Positions 1 through 6,839 of a DNA stretch of 24,533 bases are shown here, piece after piece (position 1 is the stretch's first letter; the number at the start of each line of letters is the position of its first letter). The position numbers and the translations under genes are program-made. This stretch comes from Clostridiales bacterium. Lineage in GTDB: Bacteria > Bacillota > Clostridia > Oscillospirales > Oscillospiraceae. The stretch covers positions 1 through 24,533 of the forward strand of contig JAJBTD010000144.1 of assembly GCA_020861055.1 (NCBI GenBank), written 5' to 3'. The notes beneath the pieces are model-generated. The model was not told where the DNA came from. It did no database searches and saw nothing but the letters and a program-made list of their open reading frames with translations.

Positions 1-54
1 TCCGGTACCTCATCCGGCAATCAGACCGGGGAGCCATGTCAGTAGATCAGGCAT
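1..54 (-). pseudogene. Possible second half of a split TSUP transporter, start only, with an early stop
   Basis: An ATG at 54-52 overlaps the last codons of the upstream TSUP half gene. It opens a short frame reading MPDLLTWLPGLIAG, which resembles the first membrane segment of a TauE/SafE half protein. The frame hits TGA at 12-10. If that stop is read through, the next residues are G-T-G, as expected if the helix continued. The rest lies outside the window. This may be a disrupted gene, a sequencing error, or chance coding next to the real stop. Only 54 bases are visible, so the call is weak. Confidence 0.3.
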
Positions 55-413
55 CGTATTCCTCCATACCGCAAAAACAGGGCAAAAAGCGTCCGCAGCA
101 GCCGGGGAGATGCCCTGCGAAACAGCCGTCCGCCCAATGCGCCTCCCAGCCAGCCACCCAGCAGATAAGGCAGGGCCTGGAGCAAATTCCTCTCCCCCTG
201 CCACCAGTAACTCGCCGTGGAGCCCAGGCAGAGAGGCAGAATAATTGCCACTGAGGAGGCAAAGGCCCGCTTTTCCTCCATTTTGAGCCACCGGAGCAGC
301 AACGGGACCAAAATCATTCCGCCCCCGCCTCCAAACAGCCCATTGGCCGCTCCCGCCAGCGCTCCGGAGACAGCCCATTTCCAACGGTCTGTATTCTGCT
401 GTATCTGAGCCAA
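39..413 (-). CDS. TSUP (TauE/SafE-type) membrane transporter, N-terminal half protein
   Basis: Predicted 124-residue inner-membrane protein of the TSUP family, whose members export sulfite, sulfoacetate or other organic anions. The substrate here cannot be told. Visible features are the N-terminal glycine motif LAGAANGLFGGGGGMILVPL (about residues 18-37), a second hydrophobic stretch at about 49-65 and a GG-rich third helix at about 84-96. Full TSUP proteins are about 250 residues with two related halves. Many clostridia encode the halves as two overlapping genes, and this is the first half. The start is TTG at 413. A TGA lies seven codons upstream in frame and no ATG or GTG precedes the conserved segment, so TTG is close to forced. 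That start sits in the T-tract of the upstream terminator. The protein ends directly after the third helix. Confidence 0.75.
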   Translation of the reverse strand: MAQIQQNTDRWKWAVSGALAGAANGLFGGGGGMILVPLLLRWLKMEEKRAFASSVAIILPLCLGSTASYWWQGERNLLQALPYLLGGWLGGALGGRLFRRASPRLLRTLFALFLRYGGIRCLIY

Positions 414-451
414 AAAAATCCCTCCCCCGCCTCAGTTTGGCAGGGGAGGGA
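412..451 (-). terminator. Strong intrinsic terminator after the foldase gene
   Basis: On the minus strand a 13-bp stem (one T·G pair) with a 7-base loop is followed directly by seven T residues. It lies 23 bases past the stop codon of the 474-2036 gene. The right arm contains GGGGGAGGG, the only ribosome-site-like sequence in front of the TSUP gene. Confidence 0.85.
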
Positions 452-473
452 CAAATTATGCATGGAGATTCGC

Positions 474-2036
474 TCAGGCCAGCGCGGTAGCCACATAATC
501 GATGAAGGAGGTCGCGGTGGCTGCTGCTGCCTCAATGGACTCCTCTACCCAGGTGCTGTAGCGGTCGCTGCGAATGGCGCTGTCAGCATCAATCTGCCAG
601 GAGTACAGGTCGCTGTAGCCGGTGAAGTAGACCACCCGGTAGCCGTGGAGAGTGGTATCCTGGACGATGTCATAGTCGCCCACCTCATGCTCGCTGTCGA
701 ACAGCCAGGCGTCCACCTCGTCGTTCTGGTCGCCCTTGTTTACGTCGGTATACTCGGTGGTGGAGCCGTCGGTGTTCTCCTCCGCCATGGTCAGGAAGTC
801 CTCGGCGCTGCCGCCGTTCTCCTGCCACTCGTCTACCAGGGCCTCAGCCTCGGCCAGAGCGGTGTCGTAATCGTACTCGGTGGTGCTGGAGGAGTCGTCG
901 TCATCGTCGCTCTCCACAGTATCCGCCTGGATGAGCATATTGTAGAAGCTGGGGGCGTAATACTCGTCCAGAGAGCGGCTGTCGAACCGGACGACGTAGT
1001 AGCCGCTGAGATACTCCTCATCGTTGGAGTCGGTGGAGGTGACCTCCACCTTGCCCACCTCGCCCTCGGTGCGCTCCTCATCCGTCACCCAGGTACCAAA
1101 GTTATAATAAGCAAGTGTGCTGGAGGAGAGTCCGCTGACGTCGCTGGCGCCCAACTCCTCTACCAGCGCTGCAATTGTGTCCTCGTCCCCGGATTCCAGC
1201 GCCTCCGCCAGAGCGTCGGCGTTGGCCTCCAGGGTCTCCTGGGCGGCGGCCAGCTCGTCCGCGTCAAAGTCCAGGGCGTTGCCGTCGTCGTCATACTCGG
1301 TGGTCAGGCCCAGGGAGATATAATAGCCCTCGTACTCGAAGTCGTCGAAGGAGGCGGCGTTCTCCTGATAATACTCGTCCATGTCATCCTCGGTGACCTC
1401 ATAATTCTCCTGGAGGTAGGAGGCATAATCATAGGCGGTGTAGTATTCGGTGACAGCCCGCTTATAGGTGGAGACGGTCATATACTTGCCATAGCAGTAG
1501 GTCAGGTAGGTCCCCTGGTCTACGCCGTACTCGGCGGCGCTAGTCTTGAGGTCATCCAGTGCGGCGTCAATGTTCTCCTGCGCCTCATCGGAAATGGAAT
1601 AATTGTTCGCCTTGGCATCGGCCAGCAGGGCGCCGATCTCGTCCAGAGTAGACTCCACATCGGTCAGGATGTAGTCGTACCACGTCATGCCGTCGCTGAC
1701 CTCCTGCTCCTTCAGTCCGGTATCCGTATCCAGGCCATAATAGGAGGCGTAGGTGTAGAGGCTGCTATACTCATTGTAGAAGTAATAGTCGATATCGGTA
1801 ACGCTGAAGCTCTCGCTGCCCACGGTGTAGGCGGGAGCGTACCGTTGGAACACGCCGGAATCCCAAATCAGCAGTGCGGCCACCAGCACCGCCACGACGA
1901 TACCGATTGCGAGATAGAGCCGGCCCTTTTTCTTCCTGGCTGCTGCCTCCTCAGCCTCCTGACGGCGGCGGATGGACATGGAACCCAAATCATCCTGGGC
2001 TGCGGCTTTTGGTTGTTTTTTCTTGAATAGATTCAT
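474..2036 (-). CDS. Membrane-anchored SurA/PrsA-like foldase (peptidyl-prolyl isomerase family)
   Basis: 520-residue protein with a short basic cytoplasmic tail, one transmembrane segment at about residues 40-58 and a large extracytoplasmic part. After the anchor comes a SurA_N-like region (GSESFSVTDIDYYFYNEY, then long helices). Near the C-terminus a parvulin-like stretch reads SAEDFLTMAEENTDG, then WLFDSEHEVGDYDIVQD and HGYRVVYF, as in the second half of rotamase domains. A role in folding exported proteins is inferred from this layout. The parvulin domain is divergent, so catalysis is not assured. The protein is very rich in Asp, Glu, Tyr and Ser. The ATG at 2036 has AGGAGGGC about 10 bases upstream. 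An ATG at 2150 in the same frame would fall at the very start of the predicted transcript and has no ribosome site, so I rejected it. It has its own promoter and terminator and appears monocistronic. Confidence 0.75.
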   Translation of the reverse strand: MNLFKKKQPKAAAQDDLGSMSIRRRQEAEEAAARKKKGRLYLAIGIVVAVLVAALLIWDSGVFQRYAPAYTVGSESFSVTDIDYYFYNEYSSLYTYASYYGLDTDTGLKEQEVSDGMTWYDYILTDVESTLDEIGALLADAKANNYSISDEAQENIDAALDDLKTSAAEYGVDQGTYLTYCYGKYMTVSTYKRAVTEYYTAYDYASYLQENYEVTEDDMDEYYQENAASFDDFEYEGYYISLGLTTEYDDDGNALDFDADELAAAQETLEANADALAEALESGDEDTIAALVEELGASDVSGLSSSTLAYYNFGTWVTDEERTEGEVGKVEVTSTDSNDEEYLSGYYVVRFDSRSLDEYYAPSFYNMLIQADTVESDDDDDSSSTTEYDYDTALAEAEALVDEWQENGGSAEDFLTMAEENTDGSTTEYTDVNKGDQNDEVDAWLFDSEHEVGDYDIVQDTTLHGYRVVYFTGYSDLYSWQIDADSAIRSDRYSTWVEESIEAAAATATSFIDYVATALA

Positions 2037-2128
2037 TGTGATCTTGCCCTCCTGTTTATTCCACCGGAAGTCAACCGCTTCCGACAAAACATACCTCCTG
2101 GATAATGCGGTGATGCCTGACCGCAGGA

Positions 2129-2147
2129 AACAGCCCGAAGGGCTGTT
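2129..2147 (-). other. 5'-end stem-loop in the foldase leader
   Basis: A perfect 8-bp inverted repeat (AACAGCCC, loop GAA, GGGCTGTT) starts a few bases after the predicted transcription start at about 2152. There is no T-tract, so it is not a terminator. A hairpin at the 5' end could protect the mRNA from decay; this is inference. Confidence 0.45.
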
Positions 2148-2158
2148 CAATGAAGATT

Positions 2159-2187
2159 ATTATATACGATAAGCCGGAAAGATGCAA
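2159..2187 (-). promoter_or_regulatory. Sigma-A promoter of the foldase gene
   Basis: On the minus strand TTGCAT (2187-2182) and TATAAT (2164-2159) are separated by exactly 17 bases. The predicted start at about 2152 gives a leader of roughly 115 bases before the ATG at 2036. Confidence 0.8.
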
Positions 2188-2279
2188 GAAAAAATAATGG
2201 AGATTGTATAAAAAGAGGGCGGGCGGGCCGTTCCGTCTGAGATTGGCCCTTTATTCTGAATCAGGGCTGAAAATACCGC

Positions 2280-2308
2280 ACACACCAACGGCAGGCAGGC
2301 ATAGAATG
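2280..2308 (+). promoter_or_regulatory. Candidate SigK-type promoter for dpaAB
   Basis: ACAC (2280-2283) and CATAGAATG (2300-2308) are 16 bases apart, in line with the SigK pattern AC-16/17-CATAnnnT. In Bacillus subtilis the dipicolinate synthase operon is SigK-dependent, which motivated the search. The -35 element is short and low in information, so this is only a candidate. Confidence 0.35.
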
Positions 2309-2346
2309 GGCCATCCCAGCATGAGAAAGGATGGTGGAAGATCAAA

Positions 2347-3219
2347 ATGCGTCGTACACTGCAATTCTGGGTCGTAGGCGGCGATCTGCGCCAGGTGAAG
2401 CTGGCGCAGATGCTCCAGGAGGACGGCCACGCCGTCCAGACCTACGCTATGGAGCATCGTCCGGAGCCGGGGCTGCTGTCCGGCTCGGATACCGTCAAGG
2501 GCATTGAACAGGCGGACTGTGTCATCCTCCCGCTGCCGGTGACGGCGGAGCGGGGTATTCTGAACACGGCTCTCTCCGACCTGCGCATCCCTGTGGAGGA
2601 ACTGCTGGGGGAGCTGTCCCCAGGGCAGCTGGTCTGTGCCGGACGGGCGACGCCCCAGATGCGCGTTCAGGCAGAACAGCGGCAGCTGATCCTCCGGGAC
2701 TACTTTGAGCGGGAGGAGCTGGCGGTGGCCAACGCTGTCCCCACAGCGGAGGGGGCCATTCAGATCGCCATGGAGGAGCTGCCCACGACCCTGTACGGTC
2801 TCCGGGTGCTAGTCATCGGCTTTGGCCGCATTGGGAAGATACTGGCCCACCGGCTCCGGGGTCTGGGGGCACATGTCACCGTCTCCGCCCGGAAGTATGG
2901 AGACCTGGCCTGGATCGAGGCCTACGGCTACACCCCGGAGCATACCGCTCAGCTCACCGGCTGGCTGGGGAGCTATGACCTGGTCATCAATACCGTTCCC
3001 GCCCGTGTGCTGGGCATCCCTCAGCTGATGGATTTGAAGGAGGACTGTCTGGTGATCGATCTGGCCTCCAAGCCGGGAGGGGTAGACCGAAAGGCGGCGG
3101 CCCAGTTAGGCGTCAAGGTCATCTGGGCGCTGTCCCTACCCGGAAAGACCGCCCCGGCCACCTCCGGGAAAATCATCCGGGACACAGTCTATCACATTTT
3201 GCAGGAGCTGGAAGTATGA
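2347..3219 (+). CDS. dpaA: Dipicolinate synthase subunit A
   Basis: 290-residue subunit of the mother-cell enzyme that converts the lysine-pathway intermediate dihydroxytetrahydrodipicolinate into dipicolinic acid, the calcium-chelated solute of the spore core. The N-terminal domain opens with the family signature VVGGDLRQVKLAQML (residues 9-23). A second Rossmann fold starts at about 153, with VLVIGFGRIGKILAHRL and the nucleotide motif GFGRIG at 158-163. Near the C-terminus VIDLASKPGGVD is typical of the family, and the length matches (about 290-300). The ATG is preceded by a purine-rich AAGGATGGTGG. The stop codon overlaps the start of dpaB (ATGA), so the two subunits are probably translationally coupled. 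The Bacillus companions asd, dapG and dapA are absent. Confidence 0.95.
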   Translation: MRRTLQFWVVGGDLRQVKLAQMLQEDGHAVQTYAMEHRPEPGLLSGSDTVKGIEQADCVILPLPVTAERGILNTALSDLRIPVEELLGELSPGQLVCAGRATPQMRVQAEQRQLILRDYFEREELAVANAVPTAEGAIQIAMEELPTTLYGLRVLVIGFGRIGKILAHRLRGLGAHVTVSARKYGDLAWIEAYGYTPEHTAQLTGWLGSYDLVINTVPARVLGIPQLMDLKEDCLVIDLASKPGGVDRKAAAQLGVKVIWALSLPGKTAPATSGKIIRDTVYHILQELEV

Positions 3220-3806
3220 GACTGGAAGAGGCAAGGGTGGGATTCGCCATGTGCGGCTCCTACTGCACCCATGCACAGACGATCGCCGCCCTAGAGCAGT
3301 TGGCCCCTCAGTGCGGCTCAATCATCCCCATTCTGTCAGAGGAAAGCGGACGACAGGACACCCGCTTTGGGTCAAATCATGTCCTTCGGTCACAGCTGGA
3401 GTCCCTCTGTGGCCATCCGGTTCTGGACACCATCGTTCAGGTGGAGCCCATCGGCCCGAAGCATCTGCTGGATCTGCTCGTCATCGCCCCCTGCACTGGG
3501 AACACTCTGGGTAAGCTGGCGGCGGGCATCACCGACACCGCTATCACCATGGCGGCCAAGGCGCATCTGCGCAACGGCGGCCCTGTGTTGCTGGCTCCCT
3601 CCACCAACGACGGGCTGTCCGTCTCCCTGCGAAATCTGGGCGATCTGCTCAGCCGGAAGGGATACTATTGCGTCCCCTTCCGGCAGGACGATCCTGTAAA
3701 GAAGCCCAACTCTCTGGTTTCCCGGATGGATCTGATCCCGGACGCCGCCCGGAAGGCTCTGAAGGGAGAGCAGCTCCAGCCGGTGCTGCTGCCCTCTGCG
3801 GGGTAG
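3216..3806 (+). CDS. dpaB: Dipicolinate synthase subunit B (flavoprotein-like)
   Basis: 196-residue second subunit of dipicolinate synthase, of the flavoprotein/decarboxylase-like fold (SpoVFB). It begins with the flavin-binding-like strand VGFAMCGSYCTHAQ (8-21). It carries APCTGNTLGKLAAGITD at 91-107 and VLLAPSTNDGLS at about 124-135, all characteristic of DpaB. The length agrees with the family (about 195-200). It starts inside the end of dpaA (ATGA overlap), so both are made from one transcript and presumably assemble as a complex. Having both genes argues that this organism uses the dedicated DpaAB enzyme, rather than the EtfA route described for Clostridium species that lack dpaAB. No clear terminator follows; the next promoter lies about 30 bases past the stop. 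Confidence 0.95.
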   Translation: MRLEEARVGFAMCGSYCTHAQTIAALEQLAPQCGSIIPILSEESGRQDTRFGSNHVLRSQLESLCGHPVLDTIVQVEPIGPKHLLDLLVIAPCTGNTLGKLAAGITDTAITMAAKAHLRNGGPVLLAPSTNDGLSVSLRNLGDLLSRKGYYCVPFRQDDPVKKPNSLVSRMDLIPDAARKALKGEQLQPVLLPSAG

Positions 3807-3833
3807 TTTTCGGAAATTTTACCCTGTTTTCAC

Positions 3834-3862
3834 TTAACAGGGAGCAGGTTCTGTGCTATACT
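3834..3862 (+). promoter_or_regulatory. Sigma-A promoter of the glycosyltransferase gene
   Basis: TTAACA (3834-3839) and TATACT (3857-3862) are 17 bases apart, and TG-C precedes the -10 as an extended element. An inverted repeat CCCTGTT...AACAGGG (3822-3842) spans the -35 box and could be an operator. Confidence 0.7.
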
Positions 3863-3940
3863 AAACAGGCTACGACCCTGCGCCTTGCCTGAAAGAACAG
3901 AGGAGACGCAATTTGACCAAAGAAAAGGAGCGGACTCCCT

Positions 3941-4963
3941 TTGAAGCTGATCACCTTTGCCGTACCCTGCTACAATTCAGCGGAGTACATGGACCACTGC
4001 ATTGAAACCCTGCTCACCGCCGGAGACGAGGCGGAGATCATCCTCATCGACGACGGCTCTACCGACGGCACCCCGGCCATCGCGGACCGCTACGCCCAGC
4101 AATATCCGGATATTGTCCGGGTCATTCACCAGCCCAACGGCGGCCATGGAGAGGGCGTCAACCAGGGCGTCCGCCACGCAGCCGGCGTTTACTACAAGGT
4201 GGTGGACTCGGACGACTGGGCGGATACCGACGCACTGAAACAGGTGATGGACACCCTTCGCACCTGGGTCAGCAACGGGACCGAGGTCGATCTGCTGATT
4301 TGCAACTACGTCTACGAGCACGTCCTGGACAATACCCGCCACGTCGTCCGCTATACCCATGTGTTTCCCGAAAACACCGTCTTTGGCTGGGAGGACGTTG
4401 GCCGCTGGAGCCCGTCGGAATATCTGCTGATGCACTCGGTATTCTACCGGACGCAGATGCTTCGGGACTGCGGGATGGAGCTGCCCAAGCACACCTTCTA
4501 TGTAGACAATATCTTTGTCTATCAGCCCCTGCCCTGGGTCAAGACGATGTACTACATGAACCTGGACTTTTACCGCTACTTTATCGGCCGTCAGGACCAG
4601 AGCGTCAACGAGTCGGTCATGGTGCGCCGGGTAGACCAGCAGGTGAAGATCACCAAGATCATGTTGGACTGCTGCGATGTGATGAGTCTGCGCAGCGTCA
4701 ACCACAAGCTGTATCAGTATATGTGCCGTTATCTCTCCATGATGATGACCATCTCCTCCATGTTCCTGCTCATCTCCGGCACCGAGGAGAATTACCAGGA
4801 AAAACAGGAGCTGTGGGCTTATCTAAAGGAGAAGGACATCAAGCTTTACCGCAAAATGCGCTACCGCTCCCTGTCCATGTTCTCCAACATCCCCGGCTAT
4901 CAGGGACGAAAGATCAGCGTGGGTCTGTACCGCATCGCCCAGAAAATCTACAAATTCAACTGA
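3941..4963 (+). CDS. Family 2 glycosyltransferase
   Basis: 340-residue predicted cytoplasmic transferase that moves a sugar from a nucleotide-sugar donor to an unknown acceptor, probably an envelope polysaccharide or glycolipid. The GT-A fold is clear: FAVPCYNSAEYMDHCIETLL (6-25), IILIDDGSTDGT (33-44), then NGGHGEGVNQGV and the metal/sugar motif VVDSDDW at 87-93. After about residue 220 the C-terminal part is helical with no evident membrane span. The start is TTG at 3941 with AAAGGAG ten bases upstream; no in-frame ATG lies before the conserved first strand. A better-spaced GAGGAGA sits before another TTG at 3913, but in the wrong frame. The gene has its own promoter and terminator. It sits between two sporulation loci, but nothing else shows a link to sporulation. 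Confidence 0.88.
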   Translation: MKLITFAVPCYNSAEYMDHCIETLLTAGDEAEIILIDDGSTDGTPAIADRYAQQYPDIVRVIHQPNGGHGEGVNQGVRHAAGVYYKVVDSDDWADTDALKQVMDTLRTWVSNGTEVDLLICNYVYEHVLDNTRHVVRYTHVFPENTVFGWEDVGRWSPSEYLLMHSVFYRTQMLRDCGMELPKHTFYVDNIFVYQPLPWVKTMYYMNLDFYRYFIGRQDQSVNESVMVRRVDQQVKITKIMLDCCDVMSLRSVNHKLYQYMCRYLSMMMTISSMFLLISGTEENYQEKQELWAYLKEKDIKLYRKMRYRSLSMFSNIPGYQGRKISVGLYRIAQKIYKFN

Positions 4964-4977
4964 ACCAGAACCAATCG

Positions 4978-5016
4978 CGCCCCGTTCTCCCTTAAAATGG
5001 GAGAGCGGGGCGTTTT
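4978..5016 (+). terminator. Intrinsic terminator after the glycosyltransferase
   Basis: A perfect 14-bp stem (CGCCCCGTTCTCCC, 7-base loop, complement) is followed by TTTT. It starts 15 bases past the stop codon. A second copy of the left arm (CGCCCCGTTCCCCC) lies at 5037-5050 and can pair with the same right arm. Confidence 0.85.
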
Positions 5017-5058
5017 GTGCTCTCCCCCATCCAAAACGCCCCGTTCCCCCATCCCGGC

Positions 5059-5092
5059 TTAGACCGGTTTTTCCGCCGGACAGGTTTATACT
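5059..5092 (+). promoter_or_regulatory. Candidate spoIIG-type promoter (22-bp spacer)
   Basis: TATACT (5087-5092) is a good -10, but no -35 is present at the usual distance. TTAGAC (5059-5064) lies 22 bases upstream. The B. subtilis spoIIG promoter is known for exactly this unusual 22-bp spacing, which makes it depend on Spo0A. No perfect Spo0A box (TGTCGAA) is visible in the spacer. Predicted start is at about 5099. Confidence 0.5.
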
Positions 5093-5103
5093 CTCTCTCA
5101 GCG

Positions 5104-5121
5104 GGACAAACCGCTTTGTCC
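5104..5121 (+). repeat. Perfect 7-bp inverted repeat in the spoIIGA leader
   Basis: GGACAAA-CCGC-TTTGTCC lies between the predicted transcription start and the ribosome site of spoIIGA. TTTGTCCAA at 5115-5123 differs from the Spo0A-box pattern TTTGTCGAA at one base. It could be an operator or an RNA hairpin; I cannot decide from sequence. Confidence 0.4.
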
Positions 5122-5140
5122 AACCGCCGGAGGAAATATC

Positions 5141-5989
5141 ATGACCGTCATCTATGTGGATACCGTCTTTCTGCTCAACGGAGTGCTGGACGGCCTTCTT
5201 CTGCGCTCTGTGGCCGGGCTGGCGGCAGCCCCCTTCCGGCGGCTGCGGCTGCTGGCAGGCGGAGCCCTGGGGGGCGTCTATGCAGTGCTGGTCTTTCTCC
5301 CAGGGCTGGAGTGGCTGGCCTGGCCGGTCTGTCGGGTACTGTGGGGAGTGGTAATGACATTAACAGTCTTTGGGCGGCGGAAGGGCTGGCCCCGGCTGTT
5401 TCTCCTGCTGCTGGCCCTGTCCTGTGCGCTGGCGGGGGTACTGCTGTTGATTGCCCTTCTCTGGCCGACGGGTTTGACCTATCCCAGCGGCATCCCGGTC
5501 ACTGGCCCGGACTGGAAGGCAATGCTCCTGGCAGGGGCGGTGTGCTACTGGCTGTGCTGCACGGCGCTTCGCCGGCTGGCCCCGGAGCAGGGGCGCCATC
5601 TGCTGCCGGTACGGCTGGAATGGGGAAATCGTCATGTCTGGCTGACCGCTCTGCAGGACACGGGGAACCTGCTCACCGACCCCGCCGGCTCCGGGACAGT
5701 GCTGGTGGTATTCTGGGAGACAGTGCGGCCGATGCTGCCCAAAGTGCCAGAGCTGAGGCGGGAGGACGTGGCCGACCCGGTGGAGGGCGTGCGCCGCATC
5801 GGTTCGGCCTGGGGCGTCGGACGGCTTCATCTACTGCCCTACCGTGGGGTAGGGATGCGCTCCGGACTTCTCCTGGCCGTCCGAGTGGACAGCGCCACCC
5901 TGGACGGGAGGAAGGTGGAGCGGCAGTTGGTAGCTCTGACCCCGGAGCCGTTTACAGGTGAAAGCTATCAGGGAATCATCGGAATCTGA
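5141..5989 (+). CDS. spoIIGA: SpoIIGA, sporulation sigma-E processing aspartic protease
   Basis: 282-residue septal membrane protease that cleaves the pro-sequence from pro-SigE in the mother cell after a signal from the forespore. The N-terminal half is hydrophobic, with about five membrane segments within residues 4-145, beginning with the family signature IYVDTVFLLNGVLDGLLL. The C-terminal half is the aspartic protease domain, with the catalytic motif LQDTGNLLTDP and the aspartate at 173. It is slightly shorter than the B. subtilis protein (about 309), ending soon after SYQGIIGI. The ATG has GGAGGAAA about 7 bases upstream. sigE, its substrate gene, starts 18 bases after the stop, so protease and substrate are co-transcribed as in other endospore formers. 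Confidence 0.95.
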   Translation: MTVIYVDTVFLLNGVLDGLLLRSVAGLAAAPFRRLRLLAGGALGGVYAVLVFLPGLEWLAWPVCRVLWGVVMTLTVFGRRKGWPRLFLLLLALSCALAGVLLLIALLWPTGLTYPSGIPVTGPDWKAMLLAGAVCYWLCCTALRRLAPEQGRHLLPVRLEWGNRHVWLTALQDTGNLLTDPAGSGTVLVVFWETVRPMLPKVPELRREDVADPVEGVRRIGSAWGVGRLHLLPYRGVGMRSGLLLAVRVDSATLDGRKVERQLVALTPEPFTGESYQGIIGI

Positions 5990-6007
5990 ATTTGGGAGGC
6001 AAGGCAT

Positions 6008-6727
6008 ATGACGGAACTGGGACAATGGTTGATGCTGGGATGGCAGCAGCTTGCAAGGGCAATCTGTCCGTCCGAAGGGCTGCACTACATCGGTGGAAGC
6101 GACGTGCTGCCTCCGCCCCTGGACCGGGAACAGGAGCGGGCGCTGCTCCTGAAAGTCCGGGACGGGGACCAGCAGGCCCGTTCCACCCTCATCGAACACA
6201 ATCTGCGTCTGGTGGTCTATCTGGCCCGCCGGTTCGAGAATACGGGCGTCAATCTGGAGGATCTGATCTCCATCGGCACCATCGGTTTGGTCAAGGCGGT
6301 GAGTACCTTCAACACGGACAAGAACATCAAGCTGGCCACCTACGCTTCCCGGTGCATTGAGAATGAAATTCTTATGTACCTGCGAAAAACCGCCAACCAG
6401 AAGGGGGAGATCTCCTTTGACGAGCCGCTGAACACCGACTGGGACGGTAACGAGCTGCTTCTCTCCGACGTGCTGGGAACGGACAGCGACCTGGTCATTC
6501 GTCCTATGGAGGACGACGTAGACCGGCAGCTGCTGCGGCAGGCCCTGAGCAAGCTGGGAGAGCGAGAGCGTACCATCATCAATATGCGCTTTGGCCTGGG
6601 CGGACGCCGCACCTGCACCCAAAAGGAGGTAGCAGACCAAATGGGAATCTCTCAGTCCTACATCTCCCGCCTTGAAAAGCGCATTATCGCCCGGCTGCGC
6701 AAGGATATTGTTCAAATGGAGGGATAG
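6008..6727 (+). CDS. sigE: RNA polymerase sporulation sigma factor SigE (pro-form)
   Basis: 239-residue early mother-cell sigma factor, made inactive with an N-terminal membrane-binding pro-sequence. Residues 1-26 form the amphipathic pro-peptide. The processing site is recognised from HYIGGSDVLPPPL, matching the B. subtilis cut before YIGGSEALPPPL. Region 2 follows with NLRLVVYLARRFENTGVNLE and DLISIGTIGLVKAVSTF, then LATYASRCIENEILMYLR for -10 recognition. Next is the near-invariant DWDGNELLLSDVLGTD. The region 4 helix-turn-helix EVADQMGISQSYISRLEKR ends the protein. GGGAGG precedes the ATG. Removal of the pro-sequence by SpoIIGA, encoded just upstream, activates the mother-cell programme. 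Confidence 0.97.
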   Translation: MTELGQWLMLGWQQLARAICPSEGLHYIGGSDVLPPPLDREQERALLLKVRDGDQQARSTLIEHNLRLVVYLARRFENTGVNLEDLISIGTIGLVKAVSTFNTDKNIKLATYASRCIENEILMYLRKTANQKGEISFDEPLNTDWDGNELLLSDVLGTDSDLVIRPMEDDVDRQLLRQALSKLGERERTIINMRFGLGGRRTCTQKEVADQMGISQSYISRLEKRIIARLRKDIVQMEG

Positions 6728-6782
6728 GCGTCCTGGCTGCCCATATCTGACCGGAAGGGACGTTTCCCGCCCATTCTCTTCC

Positions 6783-6812
6783 GCATAGGAAAAACCTCCT
6801 CTGGAGATACTG
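6783..6812 (+). promoter_or_regulatory. SigF-type promoter of sigG
   Basis: GCATA (6783-6787) and GGAGATACTG (6803-6812) are 15 bases apart and fit the SigF pattern GYATA-15-GGnnAnAnTR at every fixed position. SigF is the known activator of sigG in the forespore, and SigG itself recognises related sites. The predicted start is at about 6818-6820, inside the hairpin described separately, so the transcript would lack the hairpin's left arm. Confidence 0.7.
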
Positions 6813-6836
6813 AAAGCAGTATCACGGGAGGTTTTT
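6790..6836 (+). terminator. Two-part hairpin that can end spoIIGA-sigE transcripts and hide the sigG ribosome site
   Basis: The outer stem pairs AAAAACCTCC (6790-6799) with GGAGGTTTTT (6827-6836). The inner stem pairs GATACTG (6806-6812) with CAGTATC (6817-6823) around an AAAG loop. The outer right arm is the sigG ribosome site (GGGAGG, 6826-6831) and ends in five T residues, four bases before the ATG. In a read-through RNA from spoIIG it should act as a terminator or block sigG translation. Confidence 0.75.
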
Positions 6837-6839
6837 CGT

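Noticed and set aside
462..2030. 522-codon open frame on the plus strand, opposite the foldase gene
   Set aside because: Low-complexity Val/Gly/Leu product that mirrors the Asp/Tyr/Ser codons of the real gene; no ribosome site or family match.
3899..3990. Alternative TTG at 3913 with a better-spaced ribosome site
   Set aside because: It is out of frame with the glycosyltransferase and its frame closes quickly.
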